Source: an uncultured Planctomycetaceae bacterium (lineage in GTDB: Bacteria > Planctomycetota > Planctomycetia > Planctomycetales > Planctomycetaceae). From it: a stretch of DNA of 38,898 nucleotides. The DNA lies in the NCBI GenBank assembly GCA_903921605.1, contig CAIXQV010001168.1, positions 1 to 38,898 on the forward strand, read 5' to 3'. Positions 16,887 through 25,792 of the stretch are shown piece after piece. Below the pieces are notes generated by a model. That model searched no databases and was not told the origin of the DNA. It saw only the letters and a list, made by a program, of their open reading frames with translations. Numbering within the stretch: position 1 is the stretch's first letter; each line of letters begins with the position of its first letter. Position numbers and translations under genes: made by a program.

Positions 16887-17186
16887 ATGGGATTCCTTCC
16901 CGGTGTTGGCGGTTTTGAAATGGTGATCGTGGGCATTATTGCCCTGCTTTTGTTCGGCAAAAACCTGCCGTCAGTGGCGAAGAGCCTGGGCAAGAGTTTT
17001 GCCGAGTTCAAAAAGGGCGTCTCGGGCTTTCAGGACGAGATCCGCAGTGCAACTCGTGAAGCCGAAAAGACGGTGACTTATACACCGCCAGTCAGCAAGT
17101 CGACGTCAGACGATCGACCCAAAGTGACTGTTTCAGAAGCCTCATCAGAAGATGACTTCACTGCTCCAAAGTTTGATCTCGGCTAG
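16887..17186 (+). CDS. tatA: TatA-type twin-arginine translocase subunit (third of three)
   Basis: This 99-residue protein has the classic plan: a short N terminus, a hydrophobic helix (about 10-24, FEMVIVGIIALLLFG), the FG hinge (LLFGKNLPS), and an amphipathic helix with KSLGKSFAEFKKGVSGFQDE. A charged tail with Thr/Ser/Asp follows. The hallmark LFGKNLP...LGKSFAEFKKG is standard for TatA. It is the most complete of the three and probably the main functional subunit. The leader duplicates that of the short paralogue, with the same hairpin over the ribosome site. A weak hairpin, CTCGGC/GCCGAG at 17178-17199, spans its stop codon. Confidence 0.93.
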   Translation: MGFLPGVGGFEMVIVGIIALLLFGKNLPSVAKSLGKSFAEFKKGVSGFQDEIRSATREAEKTVTYTPPVSKSTSDDRPKVTVSEASSEDDFTAPKFDLG

Positions 17187-17542
17187 TTTTACCGCCGAGT
17201 ATCTTCTGTGGATGCAGGCCGGACTGAGCAGAGCGAGGTCCGGCAGTGCATAGGACGCTGCCTGCTCACATTGCCTGCAAGACAGTCGACCCATCACATG
17301 GCTGACGTGGACGGTGGATTTGGGACCAGGGACCCGCGGTAAAATACCCCGCGTCTCCAGCATTCTCACCGCCGCCTCAGAACACCATTTCCTGATCGCT
17401 GGCGTTCGCTTCGCCTGAACAGGACTGAATCACGAAACGTAAGTTGCAGCCTTTCAGGACGACCATTGGCTCCAGGAGCTTATGGAAACAAGGTGCCTGG
17501 AGCATTGGAGACACCTCTGCATCAATGGCGTCCCAGCGTGTG
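17187..17542. other. Convergent spacer with hairpins, no gene
   Basis: This spacer lies between the tatA gene (plus) and the DUF1501 gene (minus), which converge. It contains a 7-bp stem, GCCGGAC (17218-17224) with GTCCGGC (17238-17244), that may help stop transcription. It also has a GC-rich segment around 17330-17355 (CCCGCGGTAAAATACCCCGCG) able to fold. No T-tract follows either. I see no coding sequence. Confidence 0.5.
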
Positions 17543-19018
17543 TCAGAACAACTCCGCGATCGGGGAACCGCCGTCCACGACAAAACGAGGTCGCCCCTGG
17601 TGATCCAGATACTGATAGTCCTGAGGAACTCCGAAGTAGCGAAACAGCGTGGCCGCGAGATCGGCGGGAGTCACCGGTCGTTCCTTGATTGTGCCCCCGT
17701 CTTTTTCGGTAGCTCCGATTACCTGACCATGACGCAGTCCGCCACCGGCAAGGCACATCGACATCACTTCCGGCCAATGGTTACGACCGTCTGTGCTGTC
17801 CTGAGTTCCCATTGACGGAGTTCGGCCGAATTCTCCCATGGCAATCACCATCACTTTATCCAGCAGACCGCGAGTTTCCAGATCGCTGACCAGCGTCGTG
17901 ATAAGATGATCAAACAACGGCAGCAATGGCCCGAGCCCTTTGCTGATTCCGCCGTACGGAGGAATGTTGTCGCCGTGATTATCCCATGTCCCAGAGGCAC
18001 CGTGATAGCTAAGGTCCAGTGTGACAAATGTTGTTCCGGCTTCGACTAATCGACGCGCGATCAACGCCTGTTGGCACCAGAGATGCTTTCCGTATCGCTC
18101 CCGAGTTTCTGCATCTTCCTGTTTCAGATCGAACGCCTGACGAGCACGCTCACCTAACAGCAGATCTACTGCCTGCTGCTGATAGGTGTTTAATGCGTCC
18201 ATCGAACCGTCCTGATCGAGTCCGGCTTTCATATGATCGAACTGCTTCAGCAAACTCACTCGTTCGTTCAAACGATTTTCGGACAACCCTTTTGGCATCT
18301 GGAACAAGTCACCGCCCGTTGTTCGGCCCGTATCAACGCCAACATCTGTGTAGACCGGAAGTGTTGTGGCCTTATCACACAGAAACGGGTCGTACTGTTT
18401 CCCCAGATAGCCCGCAAACGCCAGATGCGAGCGTGACTTCATGAAGGCGGCAAACGGAGGCATCGCCGGATGATTGGCTCCGTGACTCTTGGCAATTACA
18501 GACGCCAGCGATGGATACCTGACCGCTTCCGGATTGACACGAGGTTCCGCCGCGAGATTCGCCGTCTGGAAAACCATGTTTGGTTCATGATTACTGTGAC
18601 GAGCATCCACAGACCTGATAATCGTGAACTTGTCCAGCATTGCAGCCTGCTTCGGCAAATGCTCACAAATCACAACACCCGGCAATTTGGTTTTAGTGAC
18701 ACCAAATGGACCTCGATTGACCCACGGACGATCCGGCTTACTGTCCCAGGTATCGATGTGACTTGGACCACCGGCCATCCATAGCAGGATCACACTTTTG
18801 CCGGTCGGTCCAGAGATTCCCGCAGCGGCCGCTTCTGCTTTAGCCTGAAGTAAACCCGGCAACGAAAGACCGGCCATTCCAGCCATGCCGGCCTTCAACA
18901 TTGAACGCCGCGTGTCGACGTAGAGCCCTTCGCGAGTACGTCCAAAGAAGTCGCCAAACGAATGGCCTGCGTGTTGAGTCTGCACGCAGAACTTCTGCGC
19001 ATCGGTTTGCCCTGGCAT
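17543..19018 (-). CDS. DUF1501 (sulfatase-like) protein with twin-arginine signal
   Basis: This 491-residue protein has a Tat-type signal (about 37-65, TRRSMLKAGMAGMAGLSLPG) preceded by a polar leader. The DUF1501 fold of the alkaline-phosphatase superfamily follows: SVILLWMAGGPSHIDTWDSKP, IRSVDARHSNHEPNMVF, a TFVTLDLSYHGASGTWDNHG segment, and VMVIAMGEFGRTPSMG with GRNHWP (about 440-450). DUF1501 proteins are abundant in planctomycetes and usually paired with cytochrome/DUF1553 partners; none is next to this one. The catalytic role is not established. The export route fits the three TatA genes that end 360 bases away. The start at 19018 keeps the leader; a later start is possible because the RR motif lies near residue 38. 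Confidence 0.9.
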   Translation of the reverse strand: MPGQTDAQKFCVQTQHAGHSFGDFFGRTREGLYVDTRRSMLKAGMAGMAGLSLPGLLQAKAEAAAAGISGPTGKSVILLWMAGGPSHIDTWDSKPDRPWVNRGPFGVTKTKLPGVVICEHLPKQAAMLDKFTIIRSVDARHSNHEPNMVFQTANLAAEPRVNPEAVRYPSLASVIAKSHGANHPAMPPFAAFMKSRSHLAFAGYLGKQYDPFLCDKATTLPVYTDVGVDTGRTTGGDLFQMPKGLSENRLNERVSLLKQFDHMKAGLDQDGSMDALNTYQQQAVDLLLGERARQAFDLKQEDAETRERYGKHLWCQQALIARRLVEAGTTFVTLDLSYHGASGTWDNHGDNIPPYGGISKGLGPLLPLFDHLITTLVSDLETRGLLDKVMVIAMGEFGRTPSMGTQDSTDGRNHWPEVMSMCLAGGGLRHGQVIGATEKDGGTIKERPVTPADLAATLFRYFGVPQDYQYLDHQGRPRFVVDGGSPIAELF

Positions 19019-19129
19019 GAAACGTTCTCCAGAGGAGCAACGAGGTCGGTGAGAATAGGCGGCGGGTTGGTGAGAGTAACCGGATTCTGCCCCATCAGCA
19101 AGCAGGATTTACCCCGTCCACCACGCACT

Positions 19130-19320
19130 GACCAAAGTAGCCTTCTCGTTCCGCCGAGAAGAGCCTTCTACGATGCACGTTGTTCAGTGAAACCCTGTTC
19201 CCAACCACAAAACACAACCATGATGCTGAAGTTGAAAATCGTCCCCCAGTTTCCTCAGCCATAGGGTGGACTCAAGGCCTCGTCTCGACGGAGCGAGACG
19301 GCTAATTTGAGTACAGGCTG
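19130..19320 (+). repeat. Dispersed repeat R1 (about 190 bp), copy 1, diverged
   Basis: This is one of at least five copies of a unit that opens with GACCAA-GTAGCC and a first hairpin and ends with a second hairpin, CGTCTCGACGGAGCGAGACG, then GGCTA. Here hairpin 1 is degenerate (CCTTCTCGTTCCGCCGAGAAG from 19141). Hairpin 2 is intact at 19281-19300. The spacer of about 140 bases between them matches other copies only in part (CCCAGTTTCC). The spacer 19019-19357 contains nothing else I can identify. Confidence 0.65.
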
Positions 19321-19357
19321 GTGCAGTTGGAGTATTCGTCTGAGCACGACACCGTTC

Positions 19358-20434
19358 TCACATCGCCTCATCAGCAATTCGTAATCGTTCGTTGCGATCG
19401 AAGGCCAGCAGAGCGGTGATAAGCTCATTCATATCGCCTGTCATGATCCGATCCAGCTTGTAGATCGTCAAATTACAGCGATGATCGGTCATGCGGTTCT
19501 GAGGAAAATTGTAGGTGCGAATTCGTTCACTGCGGTCGCCCGACCCCACCAGCGTTCGACGCGCGGCGGCTCGTTCATTCTGCAACTTTGTAGTTTGAGC
19601 CTCAAGGATACGACTCCGCAGAACTCGCATCGCCTTCGCACGGTTCTTGTGCTGACTCTTTTCGTCCTGGCACTTTACAACGATACCGGTCGGCAAGTGA
19701 GTCAGTCGCACGGCGCTTTCAGTCTTGTTCACCTTCTGCCCGCCAGGACCACCGGCTCGCATTGTGTCGACCTGAAGATCTTCCGGACGAATATTGATCT
19801 CTACTTCATCGGCTTCCGGCAAAACCGCTACCGTCGCCGCACTGGTGTGAACTCGGCCCTGAGTTTCCGTCTCGGGAACTCGCTGAACCCGATGACCACC
19901 GCTTTCAAACTGCAAAGCGTGAAACGCTCCGTCGCCGGTGATTGAAAACACGACTTCCTTCAAACCACCCAACTCCGTCGGGCTGAATTCCAGGACTTCG
20001 GTCTTCCAGTTTTTTTGCAGACAGTACGCCATGTACATGTCAAACAGATCCTTGGCGAACAACGCGGCTTCATCACCACCTGTGCCCGCGCGAACTTCCA
20101 TGATACAGGCACCGCGAGTAATCGAATCGCCGGCCGTGGCCATATCTTCCAGCTCGACCGAGAGTTCATCGCGTTGAGCAATCAAGGCATTCAGCTCTGC
20201 CTTGGCATATTCACGTGACTCGTGATCGGTCTCCTCGTCAACCATCATCTTCGCCGTTTCAATGTCGCCTTCCAGCGTATGAAACTTCCGCACCGAGGCG
20301 GCAATGCGAGATAGAGACCCCAGCTCTTTCTGAATCTCCAGCATCCGCGAGATGTTGCTGAGAACATCCGCATCCTGCATCTGCTTTTCAAGTTCCTCGT
20401 AACGAGCGAGTTGGCGTTCAAGAACGGGAAACAT
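19358..20434 (-). CDS. prfA: Peptide chain release factor 1
   Basis: This 358-residue protein is RF1, which recognises UAA/UAG and triggers peptide release on the ribosome. The GGQ loop sits in [20 protein letters not shown] (about residues 226-245), with the typical downstream [19 protein letters not shown] and [16 protein letters not shown]. The length is normal. It starts at ATG 20434, with AGAGG about 9 bases upstream. It lies 100 bases downstream of rpmE on the same strand, an arrangement seen in many bacteria. The hairpin between them could partly attenuate its expression. Confidence 0.97.
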   Translation of the reverse strand: MFPVLERQLARYEELEKQMQDADVLSNISRMLEIQKELGSLSRIAASVRKFHTLEGDIETAKMMVDEETDHESREYAKAELNALIAQRDELSVELEDMATAGDSITRGACIMEVRAGTGGDEAALFAKDLFDMYMAYCLQKNWKTEVLEFSPTELGGLKEVVFSITGDGAFHALQFESGGHRVQRVPETETQGRVHTSAATVAVLPEADEVEINIRPEDLQVDTMRAGGPGGQKVNKTESAVRLTHLPTGIVVKCQDEKSQHKNRAKAMRVLRSRILEAQTTKLQNERAAARRTLVGSGDRSERIRTYNFPQNRMTDHRCNLTIYKLDRIMTGDMNELITALLAFDRNERLRIADEAM

Positions 20435-20469
20435 TGAAGGAACCTCTGACTAAGTAAGACGAAATCAAT

Positions 20470-20505
20470 CCAAAAAGAAAGGACGTGCGCAGATGAATGC
20501 GCACG
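20470..20505 (-). terminator. Hairpin with T-rich tail between rpmE and prfA
   Basis: An 8-bp stem, CGTGCGCA (20484-20491), pairs with TGCGCACG (20498-20505) across a GATGAA loop. On the minus strand TCCTTTCTTTTTGG follows. It lies after the rpmE stop and before the prfA start, so it may end part of the rpmE transcripts. Confidence 0.7.
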
Positions 20506-20534
20506 CCCTGTTGCAGATTGTGAAATTGTCGTCG

Positions 20535-20804
20535 CTACTTCGCGGCTTCTTCTTCTTTCTTGCCCCAGTTGTACTTCTTCGTGAATTTCTCGACGCGGCC
20601 AGCGGAGTCAACGAACTTCATCTTGCCCGTGTAGAACGGGTGAGACGCCGCGCTGATTTCCACTTTCACGAGCGGATATTCTTTGCCATCATCCAACTTG
20701 ATGTTCTCTTTAGAACGCATCGTAGAGTTGATGATATACTGCGTTCCTGTCGACGTATCCTGGAATACGACAGGACGATACTTTGGGTGGATGTCTTTTT
20801 TCAT
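20535..20804 (-). CDS. rpmE2: Ribosomal protein bL31, type B (cysteine-free form)
   Basis: This 89-residue protein opens [20 protein letters not shown], the hallmark of L31 type B. It has [17 protein letters not shown] in the middle and the [10 protein letters not shown] motif near the C terminus, then a charged tail. It has no CXXC zinc motif, so it is the zinc-independent form that can replace the zinc form under zinc limitation. It precedes prfA on the same strand, with an attenuator-like hairpin between. No second L31 gene is in the window, so this may be the sole copy or a paralogue. Confidence 0.96.
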   Translation of the reverse strand: MKKDIHPKYRPVVFQDTSTGTQYIINSTMRSKENIKLDDGKEYPLVKVEISAASHPFYTGKMKFVDSAGRVEKFTKKYNWGKKEEEAAK

Positions 20805-21026
20805 CTCATTGAACTTTCAGGGGTTTCGGCGAGCTGATGACGAGTACATCAGCTATCCGACCGAACCAAAATGCCGAGGTGAATACCCTCGGCGTGACAG
20901 AATCCGACCTCCTGGCCGGGAAACGAAGTCGCGGAGTCTAAGCCCGCACGAGCAAATCGGCAAGGAAAAACGACTCCCTTGAGCCTTTGCTGCCCGGACT
21001 TTCTCTTTTGAGCACGTTGCCACGAC

Positions 21027-22562
21027 CTACCGTTCCGGCAGAATACCGTATTTTCGCATCTTGTTATAAAGCGTAACACGGCTTATTCCAAGGTGTTTGG
21101 CCGTATTCGTGCGGCTAAAACTGTTGCTCAACAATGCTTGTTCAATAATGTCCTTCTCCGTCAGTTCGATGCGATTTTCCAAAGATTCCCCGCGTCGAAC
21201 TGAGAAAAACGCAGCTACAGAAGGATCATTTCCCGGGCCAGCATGCCCTTCAATCACATGAGACGGTAACGTGTCGGGCATCATACGACCGTCATGACTG
21301 TAAATAACAGCACTTCGAATCGCATTCTCCATCTCACGCACATTACCCGGCCAAGGATAGCTCAACAGACATTCCAGGAACTCCGGAGTGATCTCTACCA
21401 CATCGATCCCCAGATTCGATGCATGCTGGTGGACAAAGAACCGAGCCAATGGCTCGATATCCGGCAGTCGCTTACGCAACGGCGGCAGAGTAAAGCTGAG
21501 GGTATTCAGTCGATAGTAAAGGTCCGGACGAAAGCGGCCAGACTCCACCAGCGGCTGAAGCTGCAGGTTGCTCGCTGCGATGATTCTTGCTTTCACATGC
21601 AGCGTTTTGTTCGAGCCGACTGGTTCGAACTCTCCCTTTTCAATGACTCGCAGCAATTTGACCTGCTGATCCGGAGTCAGTACGTCAATTTCGTCCAGCA
21701 GAATCGTACCGCTGCCCGCGACAAGAAACTTACCGTCTTTGTCAGCATGAGCACTGGTAAACGCACCTTTGACATGACCAAATAATTCACTTTCGATCAA
21801 CTCACCAGGCAACGCTCCGCACGCCACATGCAAAAACGGTTCATTGTGCCGAGTTGAATGTTCATGAATCAGACTGGCAAGGTGAGTCTTGCCGGCTCCG
21901 GTTTCTCCGATGAGCAGGATGGTGACATTATGCCGAGCAGCCACTTCGAGTCGCTTCAGCATGGTTCGAAGCTCAGGAGTTCGCGTGCGAAACTTCTCCG
22001 CCATCAGTCCAGGCACGGAATCAACAACTTCACTGCGACTACGCAGGTCGTCTGACGCATTGATTCGAGCCGACTGTTGTCGCGAAACCTGTGGGAGAGG
22101 TTCTTTCATTCCCTGCAACGAAGCTGCAGGTTTCTGAGTTTGATTCTGATCGACCACAGTTTCGTTCTCGAGCACCGAATCAGCAGCAGCCTTTTCCGGT
22201 CGAAGTATCGCTTCGACCAGTTCATGGTAATTCTCGTCATGGTTTGTCAGCGCGATCATGCGAGTGGAGCGCAGAATTTCCTCCGGCAATGCGTCATGGG
22301 TTAACTGCCCGGGAACTATGACAAGCACACAGTCAACCGATTTTACGTTACTGATTGTCGCGTACGTTCGAGCCAGTTGCTGCGGAGAAGCCGAGCGAAC
22401 ATCGAACACGGCAAAGTCCGGCCGATGCAATTGAATCATCTGCGAGGCTTCTGGCAGAGAATAACATTCCATCAGTCGGCACTGGCCAGCCATCAGGCTT
22501 CCGACACTTCGCAGGAATCCTGGCGACGCACTACAGATCAATGCAACTTCCAAAGCCTTCAT
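21027..22562 (-). CDS. Sigma-54-dependent response regulator, GAFTSA variant
   Basis: This 511-residue protein starts at ATG 22562, with AGAGGTG 6 bases upstream; the open frame extends to 22670 without such a site. The N-terminal part (about 1-120) is receiver-like, with a candidate phospho-Asp in RPDFAVFDVRSA. A linker leads to an AAA+ sigma-54 activator domain: Walker A GETGAGKT (about 219), ESELFGHVKGAFTSA (about 267), Walker B ILLDEID (about 287) and YPWPGNVREMENAIRSA. It ends in a Fis-type HTH (TNTAKHLGISRVTLYNKMRKYG). The sigma-54 contact loop is GAFTSA instead of the usual GAFTGA. No histidine kinase is adjacent. A weak hairpin, CCGAGG-TGAATAC-CCTCGG, at 20874-20892 lies downstream. 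Confidence 0.92.
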   Translation of the reverse strand: MKALEVALICSASPGFLRSVGSLMAGQCRLMECYSLPEASQMIQLHRPDFAVFDVRSASPQQLARTYATISNVKSVDCVLVIVPGQLTHDALPEEILRSTRMIALTNHDENYHELVEAILRPEKAAADSVLENETVVDQNQTQKPAASLQGMKEPLPQVSRQQSARINASDDLRSRSEVVDSVPGLMAEKFRTRTPELRTMLKRLEVAARHNVTILLIGETGAGKTHLASLIHEHSTRHNEPFLHVACGALPGELIESELFGHVKGAFTSAHADKDGKFLVAGSGTILLDEIDVLTPDQQVKLLRVIEKGEFEPVGSNKTLHVKARIIAASNLQLQPLVESGRFRPDLYYRLNTLSFTLPPLRKRLPDIEPLARFFVHQHASNLGIDVVEITPEFLECLLSYPWPGNVREMENAIRSAVIYSHDGRMMPDTLPSHVIEGHAGPGNDPSVAAFFSVRRGESLENRIELTEKDIIEQALLSNSFSRTNTAKHLGISRVTLYNKMRKYGILPER

Positions 22563-22833
22563 CACAGCACCTCTGTTTTTGTTCACGTAGCATTTCGGCA
22601 TCACGGCGTGGGCCGGATTCCTCTTTGGGACTACAGAACAAAAACAATGCCATTGAGCGCGCAAGAGCAAAAATGTCTAAAACAGGCCGATTTGCGTGTC
22701 AGGAAAGATTTACACGCTGGTGAGAAAACATCACATGTTGCCATTCGTCAACATCAGGGCAACAGACGGCAGGATTCAGGGCTCGAATTACTCAGAAAGC
22801 GGATTAGTCGCCATGTTACATCAACTGCCTCGC

Positions 22834-22995
22834 TACCCCACCCGGGTTTACCCCGGTGGTCCACGGGCTTCTGCACCACTTGAGAATAACCGCTCCCGGC
22901 ATTGAGTAGCCTTGGCTCGATTCGATTGCGATGATGACGCCGAACGTGACGCGATGCGGAACAGTCCGCGACAGTGGCTCGATGGTGCCGACCAA
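22834..22995 (+). repeat. Dispersed repeat R2, copy 1 (about 165 bp)
   Basis: This block has a close counterpart at 35955-36118 in the same orientation. Shared stretches include GGTGGTCCA-GGGCTTCTGCA, CACCACTTGA, CCTTGGCT and GGAAC-GTCCGCGA-AGT. It starts with a GC-rich hairpin around CCACC/GGTGG. Copy 1 runs directly into repeat R1 copy 2. No gene is present. The spacer 22563-23663 also includes an unassigned stretch, 22563-22833, in which I see no gene. Confidence 0.72.
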
Positions 22996-23178
22996 TTTAG
23001 CCATCTCGCTCCGCGAGATGAGCCTTGTGCGATGCAACCTACACAGCCAAAACTGACCACCAATCTCAAATAGTAAGGATGAGGTGGTGCTGGGGATCAG
23101 CTCGGAGTTTGATCAACAATGGGCCAGCGGCAAGGACACGTCTCGACGAAGCGAGACGGCTACTTTGAAAACTGCTGG
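22990..23178 (+). repeat. Dispersed repeat R1, copy 2
   Basis: Hairpin 1, CCATCTCGCTCCGCGAGATG, is at 23001-23020. Hairpin 2 with one change, CGTCTCGACGAAGCGAGACG, is at 23139-23158. The interior shares GATGAGCCTTGTGCGATGCA with copies 4 and 6, and CAATGGGC near hairpin 2. R2 is fused upstream and the GAAAGACAC inverted repeat lies downstream. Confidence 0.8.
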
Positions 23179-23204
23179 GGCAGATCGGCCCAGTGACAGT
23201 TTAT

Positions 23205-23295
23205 CACCACGAAAGACACAAAACACACGAAAGAATCGCGTTGAAGTTACGCCGACGCACGCCGCCTTTTCGTGTGTTTCGTGTCTTTGGTGGTG
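23205..23295. repeat. GAAAGACAC inverted repeat, copy 1
   Basis: The left arm 23205-23232 (CACCACGAAAGACAC...) pairs with the right arm 23267-23295 (...GTGTCTTTGGTGGTG) over about 28 bases, with two or so mismatches and a 34-base loop. It lies between two R1 copies. A related inverted repeat at 34344-34414 sits in the same place between two R1 copies. Confidence 0.75.
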
Positions 23296-23319
23296 AACTC
23301 AACTTCATTACGAAGGCGT

Positions 23320-23494
23320 AAAACGCAGTCGCCATCTCGGTCCGCGAGATGAGCCTCCCCTGCCAAAACCAGCTGCCATTCTCAAACAGCGTTGATGACG
23401 TTGTGCTGAGGATGGCCCCGGAGTTTCCTTCGCAATAAGCTGGCTGCAAGGGCACATCTTGACGGAGCACTACGGCTAAGTTGAGAACGGCTGA
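23320..23494 (+). repeat. Dispersed repeat R1, copy 3, decayed second hairpin
   Basis: Hairpin 1 is nearly intact at 23332-23351 (CCATCTCGGTCCGCGAGATG). The interior matches copy 4 closely (GTTGTGCTGAGGAT, CCCCGGAGTTTCC, AGCTGGCTGCAAGG). Hairpin 2 is decayed (CATCTTGACGGAGCACTACGG, 23455 onward). After it, 23495-23663 shows no gene. Confidence 0.75.
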
Positions 23495-23663
23495 ATAGCC
23501 CGTTGAAGAAAGCCATTAGTTATGCTTGCCATGACTGCCAGCCTTATGAAACAAAGGTCTCAGTGGCGTGTCAGTGCCCGAATACGCCATTTCTGCTGAA
23601 AATGTTCCTGACAACTTTTGTGACCCTGGGAAGTGCTGAGCAGCACGCCGCGTTGTGAAATCT

Positions 23664-24941
23664 TTAGACGACGGAATGATGATCGGCGGGATTCCATTTG
23701 GCAGTAAACGGCTTGTAGTCGGCAATCTGAACGGCTCCATCATTCATCAGCCGATAGCGAATCCCTCGCCAGTTGACCTCCTTGATACGGAATGATTCCA
23801 GAACGCCAAAGACAAGCACCCAGTGTGTGAGCACCATGCCGGGACACCAGGCCAGGAGCTTCAATGGCGTCATCCATTGGACTGGTTCGCCCCGTTGATT
23901 CAGCGTTTTTCGCAGGAATATTTCCTGAACGCCAGCCCCGGCTGCCAGAAGCATCCAGTAGGCAGAAAGAACTGCAACAGCAAGGCTGCCCAAACGCGGC
24001 TCACCAATGGCAAACGCGAGCAGCGAAAGACCCGCCAGCAGCAAATGCAGAAACAACAGCGTCAGGATATGAACCTGAACGGATCGAACGGTATGCGAGG
24101 CCGTGTAGCGGACGACCGCCATCTGTCGTGTCACCCAGGTGTGGAACTGTCGCAGGGAAATGCTTTCCCGATTCACCATCAGAAGACTGGGGATCAGCCG
24201 AAATCGCTTCTGGTGCTGGTTCAGACAACGATGGAGCGTCGCGTCAACGGACATCGCTGACTGCCACGCATCCAGCAGGCCGATCTCATCAATCGTCGTT
24301 CTTGTCATGGCCATGGTGCCCGCCCATGGAGCTCCCTGATTCCACATCTCCCTCATGAATCCGGCATTCCAGAAGTATCGAACCATGCTCCCCATCCTGG
24401 AGTCGGGAGGCAAATACCAGCGATTACCTCCCGTCACGTCCGCCCGTCCATCCACAATCGGACTCGCAAGATCACGCAGCCAGTTTGCATGAGGCACGAC
24501 GTCACCGTCAATGAACGCCAGAAGTTTCACATCCTCGTCCAGTCCCTTAACCGCCTGAATCAGCGAACTGCATTTCAAGCTGCAGCCGATGGCTGGATTC
24601 TTCAGGATGGACATTCGCATGCGAGAGGACTTTTCCATGGCCGGTGCGACGTCCCTGAGCACCGGATCGTGCTCGCTGTCGACAACCAGCTGAATCACGA
24701 AATCCGGATAGTTCTGTTCCAGCAAGGCATGAAACGTCTCCGGAAGACGAGGATCGGGGCCACGCAATGCCAACACAACCGCAGCTTTTGGCAGAGTCGA
24801 GTCGGCTGCACGCGGAGACTTTGATTCTCTCCGGAGATAGCGGAAGAGTCCCAGCGCTTCGAAATACTGCCTCGCGACATCCAGAGCAGCAATAATCGCA
24901 AGGACACCAAGAAGACCTCCGAGCACGAAACTGGTTGTCAT
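23664..24941 (-). CDS. Membrane-bound family 2 glycosyltransferase (HpnI/ceramide-glucosyltransferase-like)
   Basis: This 425-residue protein starts at ATG 24941, with GGAGGT 8 bases upstream. Its first two bases overlap the stop of the methyltransferase (ATGA), so the genes are coupled. A signal-anchor helix (about 5-25) precedes a GT2 catalytic domain: AAVVLALRGPDPRLPETFHALLEQNYPDF, then AFIDGDVVPHANWLRDL (DxD-type acidic motif, about 143-150), TGGNRWY, PWAGTMAMTR, and QHQKRFRLIPSL followed by QFHTWVTRQMAVVRY, the Q/RxxRW-like region. The C-terminal half has three or four membrane helices. The pattern resembles processive or lipid-acceptor GT2 enzymes that glycosylate a lipid at the inner membrane. 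Donor and acceptor are unknown. Confidence 0.88.
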   Translation of the reverse strand: MTTSFVLGGLLGVLAIIAALDVARQYFEALGLFRYLRRESKSPRAADSTLPKAAVVLALRGPDPRLPETFHALLEQNYPDFVIQLVVDSEHDPVLRDVAPAMEKSSRMRMSILKNPAIGCSLKCSSLIQAVKGLDEDVKLLAFIDGDVVPHANWLRDLASPIVDGRADVTGGNRWYLPPDSRMGSMVRYFWNAGFMREMWNQGAPWAGTMAMTRTTIDEIGLLDAWQSAMSVDATLHRCLNQHQKRFRLIPSLLMVNRESISLRQFHTWVTRQMAVVRYTASHTVRSVQVHILTLLFLHLLLAGLSLLAFAIGEPRLGSLAVAVLSAYWMLLAAGAGVQEIFLRKTLNQRGEPVQWMTPLKLLAWCPGMVLTHWVLVFGVLESFRIKEVNWRGIRYRLMNDGAVQIADYKPFTAKWNPADHHSVV

Positions 24942-25792
24942 GCTTGTCGTACCTCCGCTGGCATACCGACATGGACGACCATAAATGCATGGCGCGAGTA
25001 CGGGCAGATCTTTCTGAGAACTCGTTTCCACATTGGAAAACGGTGGATGACGTCATCGTAGGCCGGAGAATCTCCGAACCCGATATAGTTCTTAATTCCG
25101 AACCCGGCGTCCCACTCCGGTATCTCAGCCGCGTGTGAGCGAAGCGAAAACTGCAGCCGCGACGATGACAGCGGATGACGCAGATTCGCGAGCTTCAGGT
25201 ACCACGAACTTACTGCATCGAAGACCAGGTCCGATCCGGGAAACGCATCGCTGAGACGCTTCATGAACTCTCGAATCTGCTCCTTTGAGAAAAAGTAGAA
25301 GACGCCCTCGGCAATAAAGAGTGGCGGCACATCACACTTCTCACGGATCGCTTCAATCCATGCATCATCGAGCATGGAACTGCCAACCATCGTTCGATTT
25401 CCGGTCGCAGGGAGGAATCGACTGCGCAAGCTAATGACTTCCGGGAGGTCGACCTCCAGCCAATGGGGCACCTTTGCGCCAATCCGACTGCAACGGGTGT
25501 CCAGTCCGGGACCAAACTCGACCACATTCCGCCGGGGTGAAGATTGCTTTAGAATCCCGGACACCAGCTGATCCATGACACGCGCCCGAATGCAGAAGTT
25601 TTCGACCTCCACCCGCTTTTCGCCAAAGCATTCGAAGTCATAGTCCAGCGATGCGACGATTCGCGAAGCCTCGGGATCGTGGATTATTGGATTTGCCTGC
25701 CGCTGCTCAACCGCACGCGCCCACAGTGGGATCAGTAGCGTTTCTGGAACACCGCCCAGCCCTGGTACGATTTGTTCACTTACTGCTGACAT
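24938..25792 (-). CDS. Class I SAM methyltransferase, leucine carboxyl methyltransferase family
   Basis: This 284-residue protein starts at ATG 25792, with GAGGGG 6 bases upstream on the minus strand; a longer reading to 25852 lacks a ribosome site. It fits the LCM/Tcmp-type O-methyltransferase family: ARVMDQLVSGIL, then NVVEFGPGLDTRCSRIG (SAM-binding loop, about 91-107), WLEVDLPEVISLRSRFLP and LFIAEGVFYFFSKEQIREFM. These enzymes methylate carboxyl or hydroxyl groups of small or lipid-like molecules. Here the gene is translationally coupled to a GT2 glycosyltransferase, suggesting sequential modification of one product. The substrate is not visible. The divergent spacer to the next gene, 25793-26048, has no further gene. 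Confidence 0.87.
   Translation of the reverse strand: MSAVSEQIVPGLGGVPETLLIPLWARAVEQRQANPIIHDPEASRIVASLDYDFECFGEKRVEVENFCIRARVMDQLVSGILKQSSPRRNVVEFGPGLDTRCSRIGAKVPHWLEVDLPEVISLRSRFLPATGNRTMVGSSMLDDAWIEAIREKCDVPPLFIAEGVFYFFSKEQIREFMKRLSDAFPGSDLVFDAVSSWYLKLANLRHPLSSSRLQFSLRSHAAEIPEWDAGFGIKNYIGFGDSPAYDDVIHRFPMWKRVLRKICPYSRHAFMVVHVGMPAEVRQA

Noticed and set aside
17543..19018. DUF1501 protein as an active sulfatase
   Set aside because: I do not see the C/S-x-P-x-R formylglycine motif of sulfatases. The sequence follows the DUF1501 pattern, so I call it only sulfatase-like in fold.
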